IMG/VR virus record: IMGVR_UViG_3300031851_000085
Coordinates: 1-34,187 of that record
Direction: 5' to 3' (one strand)
DNA from: a virus
Length of the DNA stretch: 34,187 nucleotides
This document shows positions 29,101 through 34,187 of the stretch, in pieces (the first letter of the stretch is position 1; the number at the start of each line of letters is the position of its first letter). Below the pieces are notes generated by a model. That model ran no database searches. It had not been told where the DNA came from and worked only from the letters and a program-made list of their open reading frames with translations. The position numbers and the translations under genes were made by a program.

Positions 29101-32100
29101 GCTGACTACAACGCATCAACTGGTAATGTCGAACTAACCATCAGCAATCATGGTTTTGCTAATGGTGATTATATCATGGTTCTTGACGGAACCTTGCAGT
29201 TCACTTGTGATCTAGATGGTAATACAGTACAGAAAGCATACCCACGTGCTGAATATGATTATCCATCTGGGCGCTGGTTACCGATTAGTAATGTAACTAC
29301 AAATACATTTGATATCAACGTTGGTCCTTCTTCCTATAAAGGTGCTCACACATTTACTGGAGCTACCTCTAGTGGTGTTCGCAGACAAGACGGAACGTTC
29401 ACTATCAACGTTGGTACATCATCCGACACAAGCGTACATACCTTTGTGGGAGCAACTACTGATGCAGTAAGACATCTTCCACAATCTACACATACGTTTA
29501 TTACTGCTGCTGCAGATTCAGTTAAGCACTTACCACAATCTGCTCACACCTTTGTGAGAGCAAATCAAAATGCACTGGAAGTTTATCCTCCAGGTTCTGC
29601 ACCTCTATGTGCAAGCATTGCATCAAACATTGCCACTTCAATGAATCTGTTTGAGTCTATTCTTGATGGAACGATTCAAGCAGGAGCAACAACACCAACA
29701 TATGGTACGTTGTATGTTACAGACAATGTAATCACATATCCAGATTCTTTCATCTATGATCTAGATGATGTCAGAATGGCTGTTCGTGGTACATATAACG
29801 ATAACCCGATTATTGAGGCATCTCCATACACCCAAAACGCATCTGTTATCTCCTTCCTAGGTGGTGGCGGTGCTGAGATTGATGGTGACAAGGTTAAGCA
29901 ACCTAACTGCCCCTTCCCTGGTCTTGAGATCGACGGAACAGCATCTTTCCCCAATCAGGGTAAGTCGATGGTTGCATCGGCGTTCACGATCGTTTCTTTC
30001 GGTGGTACAGGTTATAAGATTATTAATGATGGTTACACCCAGTTAGTTTCTGTATTCTGTATTTTCTGTGCTGATGGTGTTCTTTCTGAGTCTGGTGGTT
30101 ATTGTTCCATCACGAACTCTGCTACAAACTTTGGTATCTATGCTCTGAGAGCAACTGGTTTCCGTAGAGATCCATACGTCTTTGACGCTGGTTACTTTGC
30201 TAGTGGAACTTATATCCGTGCAACTATCACTAATGTCTCGCAGACACCTACAGGAAGAACAATCTTTACGATTGAAAACCTAGGTCGCGAACCTCTGGAG
30301 CACTATATCCTCAAGGTTGATGGTTACACTAACTCCGATGAAGATACCGAATACTTTATCGACGAAATTACTCAAGTTGGTGCAGGTCCACCGTTCACAT
30401 CTACATGTATCTTTGATGACGGTTCTGGTGGTGCAGTAAGTCTTATCGATAACGCCACTGGTCAAGCCGTTACGCCTGCTGCTCTTGATGGTGCCACAGT
30501 TAATCTTCATAGACCATCTATTGTTAACTCCTCGGCACATACCTGGGAATTTGCTGGTTCGGGAACGAACTACTTGGCACTACCAGAAAATGGTGGTGTT
30601 AAAGTTGAAGCAAATGAGCAATTCAACGAAAATTATGGTCGTGTTTATTGCTCTGGTACTGATGAACTTGGTGACTTCAAGGTTGGTACATTTGCTAAGA
30701 TCGAGAACAGAACTGGTAACATTACCTTCACGGGTACAGTTACAATTTCGGAAGTTGAATTCTTGAAACTGAAAGGTGGCGACGTTGTTGTCACAGGTTT
30801 CGATGATGCTAATACACTTGGTGGTGCTAATTCTTCTAACAGTAAGATCCCAACACAGAAGGCAGTTAGAGACTTCATCACTAATAACCTTGGTGCATAC
30901 ATCCAGAAAGAATATTCAACCAACTCTGTTCCTAGAGCACTGGTCGAACTAACTGATTCTGGTAAGATTTCACTTGATCAGATTCCTGCACTACGTCCTT
31001 TCCAAGTCTTCACGATTGCTGATCAAGCAGAAAGACTTGCAATTGAAGGAGCTCTTGCTGGTGATATTGCAATTGAACAAGATACATCTACATCGTTCAT
31101 TCTAAACAATGATAACGGTAGTCAGTTCTTGTCATTCCAAGTTGACCCAAGTCTAACATTTACTCTCAATGATATTTTTGAGGGTAGCGTTTCTGGTGGT
31201 CAGATTCAAGCAACGGAATACAGACAGGGTGTTCTTTACCAAATCAATATCACTGATCCTGGTAGTGGATACACACAACCTCCAGTTATTACAATCTCTG
31301 GTGGATCTCCACAAGCAGGTTCAGTTTCTGCTATTGCTGGTTGTACTATTGCTAATGGTCAACTTGTCACCATTACTATCCTAGAGCAAAACAGTTACGT
31401 TGGTGGTAAAGGATACAGTGTTGCTCCCGTTATTAACATTGCTGCTCCTCCAGGAGGAGGTACACAAGCAACAGCACTTGGTCTAATTGAAAGTAGACTT
31501 TACGGTAATATTGTCAACAACGTCAAAATTACTGATACAGATACATTTGATTCTAGCGATATTCCTAATGTTAGTGTTAACATTAATAGAGCAATCAACA
31601 CATCTTCCAGTAATATTAACAACTGGGTGAGTCTATCAACCACTACTGTTGATGCTAGAGATATTACAGGTGGTCCTATTGCAACTGACTTGCTGTCAAC
31701 CAATTCAACTTCTGCAAACTCAAACACCTTCTTGAGAGGAGACCAATCTTATGCATTGGTAGTACAATCAATTAAAGGTCCAGAAGAAAGATACTTCGCG
31801 AAACTAGCTGTTCCAGCACAAAGTGGTGGAGTCAGTATGATCTTCTCTACCAACCAGAATGCACTGAAAGGTCATATTGTTAAGAACAGTGTTACTGGTA
31901 TTCAAGAAGATACGATTATCAATTCTGTTATTACAGAAAATAGTCTCACCACACTCACTTTTGATCAATCAAAAGCACTGACATCTACAATTCCAGCTGG
32001 AACAATTATTGAGTTTACTAGAGCTGCTTCTCCAATCAGATTTGACTCTACGTTTACTCAAGGTAACTTTGTTGAAGAAGTTATCATTGCTAACGGTGGT

Positions 32101-34187
32101 AGTGGATTTACTAACGGTACATATTACAACCAATTGATTACTGGTGGTACTGGTACTGGATTTAAACTAACACTTATTGTTGCTAATAATGCAGTTGATG
32201 AAGTCATCATCACTACAGGCGGTACTGGTTATACAACCGACTTCCAAGTTAATACTGCTCCAACTGATCTTGGTAGTGGTACAGGATTAGATCTCAGATG
32301 TAAGATTTCTACAATCAATAGACAGTATGCAAACGTTACTGTTGATATTGATAGAGTAGTTCAAGCATCACTTGACCCAGAATATGGTACAACAGGTGTT
32401 GCTAGATTTGATAAGGCACAGTTCTTTATCGGTGATGCAGGTGATGGTTCTATCAGACTGAAGACTGCTTCTAACAGTATTGACTCTGGTCTAGACGCTG
32501 ACCTTCTGGATGGCAAGCAAGGTTCGTTCTATCAGAATGCTGGTAGTTTGACTGCTGGTACAATTGATTCTGATAGATTAGCAGGAACCTATAATATTAA
32601 TATTTCTGGTCAGTCCCAGAAATGTATCAGACTACTAACTGCTACTTCTCAACCATCTTCCAACCCATCTCCTAATACTTTCGCTGAAGGTATTATTGTT
32701 AACACCAAGAACAACAACAGTAACCAGCTTCTAGACGGTGGCACCAAGCATATGGTGCTGACGCTAAGACCTGGACCTGACGCTACTTTTGGTGGTATCA
32801 GACAGTTGGCATTTACTGATAATGACAACATGTGGTTGCGTGGTTCAGGAACGGGTGTTACCACATTCGGTACATGGGCACAAATTTGGACATCTGAAAA
32901 CGACGGTATTGACACTGGTCTAGATGCTGACAAACTAGACAACCGTGAAGGTACTTGGTATCAGAATGCACTAAACATTAACTTCGGAGAAATTTCTGCT
33001 AATAGAGTTCCTACTTTCTTGAAGGCAACTGGATTCAGAAATGAAATCAAAGTTAAATCTTTTAATGGAGATCCTAAGTATCAGATTTACGTCTCTGGTA
33101 AAGTTCTAACTTCTCTGCCTGCTCCTAACCCATTCACTCCTGGTAGCACGGTCAATATCTACAACGCACAATCTCAAGCAGTTGGTCTAATTGAGATTGA
33201 TAACGTTATTGTTAATGATGACCTTAATGATAACAGAAATGATTACACTATCCTAATTGGTAGACTAACTAACGGCAACTTCACTGGAGCGGTCACAATT
33301 GGTACTGCTGCCGTACCTGTTGTATTCCATGACTTCAGTATCTACGATGGCAATACTATTGACGTTGTAACTATCGAAAGTGATGGTGGAACAGGTAATC
33401 TTCGCTTAGGTAGAAAAGATAACGTTGCTTCAAACCCTGGAATCTATTTCAGTTCTTCATCTCTTGCTGCTAACTACAATGCATCTATCGTTGCAACTGG
33501 TGGTACTGCAACTGATGGTTCTGGTACACTGAATGTTCAGGTTGCATCTGCGGATGGTTTTGGTGTTAACGGTAACGTTGTTTGGAACGAAGGTAACGTC
33601 CAATTCAATTCAACCAATGTTCTAGGAACTGCGGTTATTCGTGACAATACTGGATCATTTGAAGCACACAAAATTACTTTGGTTGCTGATGCAAATGGCA
33701 TTGAAGGAGAAGTAGTTGGTAAAGCAACTGCTAACGTCCTCAAAGAAGGTGATACGATGTCTGGCACACTGAACATCAGTGGTGCTGCATCCAATCTTTC
33801 GGTTCAAGGAACTACAGGTCTAACAGGTAATGTCACACTAACAAGTGATCTTACAGTTGCAAGCGACGTTCTCTATGTTGATTCTGCTAATGAAGAAGTT
33901 GGTGTTGGTACAAACAATCCATCAGATAAGTTAAGTCTAGTTGGTGGTTCTTTCTCAGTCAATTCTGGATCGGGTGGTAACTCACTTACAACAGCACAGG
34001 GTCTTGGACTTACATATGACTCTGCCACAAGTCGTGGTTATATTATTGCTAAGTCCACCACAACTTCCACAGACATCACTTTCGCTACTTCTAATAGCGG
34101 AACACTACTTGATAAGATCAGATTAGATGCGACAGGTGATTTCTTCCCATTGACTGCTACGCAAGATCTGGGTCTAAATTCTACTAA
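23200..34187 (+). CDS. Giant tail-fibre/adhesin protein, 3' end beyond window (at least 3662 aa)
   Basis: The ATG at 23200 has AGGCGGAG about 11 nt upstream. I translated the frame to the window edge and found no stop. Order of parts: GxGYT beta module (~68-134); QIGNDLNDGRSAVNPVRSIK and GGDYVEDNPISLPPDASVVG (~294-397), a pectate-lyase-like beta-helix entry; helical segment with IRNNREFIADEV (~778-814); four Cys-containing repeats (~828-1155) and a His array (~1191-1244); helical region with DEQCRQDLNHFMNAVIRDL (~1297-1571); a diverged fifth repeat (~1582); the same four-repeat block again (~1718-2046) and His array (~2080-2133); beta-helix-like SVISFLGGGGAEIDGDKV (~2216); TQKAVRDFI (~2553); more GxGYT modules; two DADLLDG/DADKLDN units (~3098, ~3241); GDTMSGTL (~3517); VGVGTNNPSDKL (~3567). 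The last motifs usually precede a C-terminal peptidase S74 chaperone, which would lie outside the window. Probably the host-recognition fibre. Confidence 0.92.
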   Translation, partial: MSFNINSDKEFISGSRPQFIGTTQFSIRAGTGVDEKEVIRTLLDSEEKLPRVGINRTGQRVNNIAILTQGSGYTVEPTVTVGPPPQGENAKQALASAFIFNGRIVNIAVNDPGSGYSTAPSVVITGGNGAGASAEAFLDTVDFELDINGAIRTSTSIISDTARILNLDIDNFVTPDLNLRGPNLKNYVNNTGTIWVANTIVQKDVYRYFGANVYQSLNAGQTGPNAPEHLDGIVLNNEVNFKHIGFRVVDENAFGYNETGEAGIFPRSITPLLGDRSDKIATTEYVLNLATNDVGGRIYVSSQIGNDLNDGRSAVNPVRSIKKAAQLAWETPGVKETIIVSGGDYVEDNPISLPPDASVVGDNLRLVIVRPNNPGKHIFKFGDKNYVIGVTYRDKIDANGDAISTWDFAMVFDDKQRINVDSEVNGDFGVNFPIGHQVFGPDKFRIDFQNNTGLSQLVSGLEAVGVNTGARGDISNVVFSTIIGNNAYQNGSLDVEITSGSFLEGEGFRYIIGGTQGASLTSSTGTVGVNQFAITSNPTPAGLIVGAYIYLDGTANSEVGQGFYEIIQIDDDNEPTQWEITVAPLLSSIGWRDTAAGNINIYAASITEGSFDSTKIRSIRAEGEVVFQDDDYTTPLPIVRMDFSLQGDPSIATGGFQNTQFGDAEDLGGVVFYTSALSGRQNFHDFKEGQEILIEGLSTSAPDLSFLNGRQRIYKVIEDADGRARRFVIPKKVPAGLGLNANNNFDPGQFAVVKSASRSVTLSLLNSPNKFPLAQPVDRRFQDAAIFIRNNREFIADEVVGRINREFAQDYHSVYSIGGQSFGSYTASDATYNPATGEFVITMASHGLSVGEGIRIADNSFVFTCAMDGNATEHSLPESTQYASGKSLPILESTTNTVTVNVGASGPNQYYTPSNASYDPTLGTLQLIIGSHSLTPGEGVVIDNNSLSFKCAMDGYDSVKTYPRAGIDPYASRSIPITSVTADSITLQVGISRENFSMTPTAVTYNAATGDMTVDVGQHGLGVGRSVVLNDNSFTFTCDLDGNTVQKTYPRPGQDPYAGKSIAITSVGTTSHTPTDVDYDASTGDIEMTINSHGFSTGDYIKVDDGSLVFTCALDGNVAQKAYPRAGFDLPSGRWLEITVVDSSNIRFNVGPSSYTGLHTWISAAADAVKRQDGTFTINVGDAGAASGSNHVWIAAASGAIKHEPRANHLFQGSTTNAIRHLPQSAHTFVRSTSNGITTGGSSFKIYLGNTDHIHTYVSGGTVTFGGNDYAITSFDYDSVVTGVAEITTTSSIPGLAEDDIVKLADLLISCDAGTKVYPSYSSPTSGNNVNLSNGDEQCRQDLNHFMNAVIRDLEFGTNHNVIDSAKKFIVNDKITYIEDEIVQNVRAIEYARELIRYAVCNWRTENRTPADPIYTPVYSGVTRYFDDTVITSTAGTPACANVISAIDVLSYLWVDVITNNASGTQLDAAYLIARNADLIADQALLDTKSAYPTLNLSDVMERKCKRDIKIVLEGLAKDLVLGGNSGIVAVAESYFAGAALVAIPEAQREETIYAYQRVQLHAIAAMRNWTGGNVIDVTPNTAQYNSSTGQLSLTITDPGLTITANDRIAFKEGALTFNCAYGGGGDHSNPRPGDANYGKSQPIISASSAGGVTTIVCNVGNAGLAAGLTHTLTSALTDGTIIIYDPIETTSVIPQFEDWNILIDINGTASSIQITPESATYDPATGLFVVTSTGHSVAQGDQVQIAPESVVFTCAMDGNQTEHALPSSGQDAYNNILTVDSVTANTFTIDVGESGSDIQFTPSDVSYDPATGDLEINVGPHTLSVGEGIVIADNAFTFTCDMDDNQSQKTYPRLGIDPYAGRSMPITSTSATTITVNAGASGPNKFFTPSAAVYDPATGAMTLTVGQHGLGQWRNVTIANNSFTFTCAADGNATQHTYPRSGQDPFADNKSIAITDVGFTAHTVTDADYNASTGNVELTISNHGFANGDYIMVLDGTLQFTCDLDGNTVQKAYPRAEYDYPSGRWLPISNVTTNTFDINVGPSSYKGAHTFTGATSSGVRRQDGTFTINVGTSSDTSVHTFVGATTDAVRHLPQSTHTFITAAADSVKHLPQSAHTFVRANQNALEVYPPGSAPLCASIASNIATSMNLFESILDGTIQAGATTPTYGTLYVTDNVITYPDSFIYDLDDVRMAVRGTYNDNPIIEASPYTQNASVISFLGGGGAEIDGDKVKQPNCPFPGLEIDGTASFPNQGKSMVASAFTIVSFGGTGYKIINDGYTQLVSVFCIFCADGVLSESGGYCSITNSATNFGIYALRATGFRRDPYVFDAGYFASGTYIRATITNVSQTPTGRTIFTIENLGREPLEHYILKVDGYTNSDEDTEYFIDEITQVGAGPPFTSTCIFDDGSGGAVSLIDNATGQAVTPAALDGATVNLHRPSIVNSSAHTWEFAGSGTNYLALPENGGVKVEANEQFNENYGRVYCSGTDELGDFKVGTFAKIENRTGNITFTGTVTISEVEFLKLKGGDVVVTGFDDANTLGGANSSNSKIPTQKAVRDFITNNLGAYIQKEYSTNSVPRALVELTDSGKISLDQIPALRPFQVFTIADQAERLAIEGALAGDIAIEQDTSTSFILNNDNGSQFLSFQVDPSLTFTLNDIFEGSVSGGQIQATEYRQGVLYQINITDPGSGYTQPPVITISGGSPQAGSVSAIAGCTIANGQLVTITILEQNSYVGGKGYSVAPVINIAAPPGGGTQATALGLIESRLYGNIVNNVKITDTDTFDSSDIPNVSVNINRAINTSSSNINNWVSLSTTTVDARDITGGPIATDLLSTNSTSANSNTFLRGDQSYALVVQSIKGPEERYFAKLAVPAQSGGVSMIFSTNQNALKGHIVKNSVTGIQEDTIINSVITENSLTTLTFDQSKALTSTIPAGTIIEFTRAASPIRFDSTFTQGNFVEEVIIANGGSGFTNGTYYNQLITGGTGTGFKLTLIVANNAVDEVIITTGGTGYTTDFQVNTAPTDLGSGTGLDLRCKISTINRQYANVTVDIDRVVQASLDPEYGTTGVARFDKAQFFIGDAGDGSIRLKTASNSIDSGLDADLLDGKQGSFYQNAGSLTAGTIDSDRLAGTYNINISGQSQKCIRLLTATSQPSSNPSPNTFAEGIIVNTKNNNSNQLLDGGTKHMVLTLRPGPDATFGGIRQLAFTDNDNMWLRGSGTGVTTFGTWAQIWTSENDGIDTGLDADKLDNREGTWYQNALNINFGEISANRVPTFLKATGFRNEIKVKSFNGDPKYQIYVSGKVLTSLPAPNPFTPGSTVNIYNAQSQAVGLIEIDNVIVNDDLNDNRNDYTILIGRLTNGNFTGAVTIGTAAVPVVFHDFSIYDGNTIDVVTIESDGGTGNLRLGRKDNVASNPGIYFSSSSLAANYNASIVATGGTATDGSGTLNVQVASADGFGVNGNVVWNEGNVQFNSTNVLGTAVIRDNTGSFEAHKITLVADANGIEGEVVGKATANVLKEGDTMSGTLNISGAASNLSVQGTTGLTGNVTLTSDLTVASDVLYVDSANEEVGVGTNNPSDKLSLVGGSFSVNSGSGGNSLTTAQGLGLTYDSATSRGYIIAKSTTTSTDITFATSNSGTLLDKIRLDATGDFFPLTATQDLGLNST
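24079..24420 (+). other. Pectate-lyase-like beta-helix entry in giant fibre
   Basis: Encodes YVSSQIGNDLNDGRSAVNPV, then IKKAAQLAW, IIVSGGDYVEDNPISLPPDA and VVGDNLRLVIVRPNN. The pattern G-x-D-x-NDG-S, P-x-x-S/T-I-x-x-A, G-x-Y-x-E and a following VVGD is the usual first coils of right-handed parallel beta-helix proteins and is common in phage tailspikes. Confidence 0.65.
25681..26664 (+). repeat. Four-unit Cys-containing repeat block A in giant fibre
   Basis: Four diverged in-frame units start at 25681, 25939, 26200 and 26422 (spacings 258, 261, 222). Each follows a YdPaTGd...H-G-l...G...FtCamDGN...YPR pattern, with the Cys and usually a His conserved. The block is followed by the 54-bp array at 26770. 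Confidence 0.85.
26770..26931 (+). repeat. 54-bp tandem repeat array A (18-aa His units)
   Basis: His codons lead units at 26770, 26824 and 26878, exactly 54 bp apart. Units read HVWIAAASGAIKHEPRAN, HLFQGSTTNAIRHLPQSA and HTFVRS..., with a second His at position 13 in the first two units. Confidence 0.75.
27943..28200 (+). repeat. Diverged single repeat unit of the same family
   Basis: Encodes QYNSSTGQLSLTI and then LTFNCAYGGG, so the Cys is retained, but the His before the glycine and the YPR motif are altered. It lies just upstream of block B and is the most diverged of nine units. Confidence 0.6.
28351..29337 (+). repeat. Four-unit Cys-containing repeat block B (copy of block A)
   Basis: Units start at 28351, 28609, 28870 and 29095 (spacings 258, 261, 225). 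Each corresponds in order to a unit of block A, at an offset of 2670, 2670, 2670 and 2673 bp. Unit 1 of both blocks has CAMDGNxTEHxLP, unit 2 has GIDPYA, unit 3 has QHGLG, and unit 4 has QKAYPRA and PSGRWL. DNA identity runs reach 20 bases (AACTCATTCACCTTCACATG in unit 3). Confidence 0.85.
29437..29598 (+). repeat. 54-bp tandem repeat array B (18-aa His units)
   Basis: Units begin at His codons 29437, 29491 and 29545, exactly 54 bp apart: HTFVGATTDAVRHLPQST, HTFITAAADSVKHLPQSA and HTFVRANQNALEVYPP. It follows block B as array A follows block A. Confidence 0.8.

Noticed and set aside
25681-29598. Regularly spaced repeats as a possible CRISPR array
   Set aside because: Repeats are diverged, 222-261 bp or 54 bp long, in frame and protein-coding, with no short identical repeats separated by unique spacers.

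Overview
The window looks like part of the late structural (baseplate and tail-fibre) region of a T4-like myovirus of the marine cyanophage kind. Four things point there. All genes lie on the + strand, packed end to end in AT-rich DNA, and the longest non-coding gap is 60 bp. One gene is clearly a T4 gp8 (baseplate wedge) homologue, with a TATAAATA late-promoter box in front of it. A giant DUF4815-type baseplate protein follows. The remaining proteins carry modules I recognise from cyanophage virion proteins: a YHYH domain, GxGYT beta modules, a pectate-lyase-like beta-helix, and tail-fibre motifs such as GDTMSG and DADLLDG. No tRNA, integrase, IS element or CRISPR array was seen. The host (Prochlorococcus, Synechococcus or another marine bacterium) cannot be fixed from this window.

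Layout. 1-7812: the 3' part of a giant structural gene (at least 2603 aa), open at the left edge, with a YHYH-like domain near the visible N-terminus; it lies upstream of gp8, roughly where T4 has gp7. 7812-8345: a 177-aa small virion-type protein, start overlapping the previous stop (TAATG). 8346-8405: intergenic, with the late promoter. 8406-10280: gp8 homologue, enlarged to 624 aa. 10281-10323: spacer with a small hairpin. 10324-18594: 2756-aa DUF4815-type structural protein. 18591-18773: 60-aa peptide gene with a strong hairpin in its first codons. 18760-22647: 1295-aa fibre-like protein containing a cupredoxin-like copper-site motif. 22649-23155: 168-aa protein resembling a free-standing tail-fibre C-terminal domain. 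23200-34187: a giant tail-fibre gene, at least 3662 codons with no in-frame stop, running off the right edge. I translated this last frame in full by hand.

The genes read as one late transcription unit (or two, if the second promoter-like box at 23157 is real) that builds the baseplate rim and host-contact fibres. gp8 anchors the wedge; the giant and small proteins around it plausibly form the cyanophage-specific baseplate periphery and adhesion apparatus. The same beta-rich modules recur from gene to gene, including inside gp8, which suggests growth by module shuffling and duplication.

The observations most worth follow-up are: (a) a plastocyanin-like H...C-x2-H-x2-M motif in the 1295-aa protein, with an inserted beta domain between the first His and the Cys; (b) an ordered, in-frame duplication of a four-repeat block with a ~2670 bp offset in the giant fibre, each unit keeping one Cys, and each block ending in an exact 54-bp His-containing tandem repeat; (c) a 9-bp perfect hairpin just after the start codon of the 60-aa gene.
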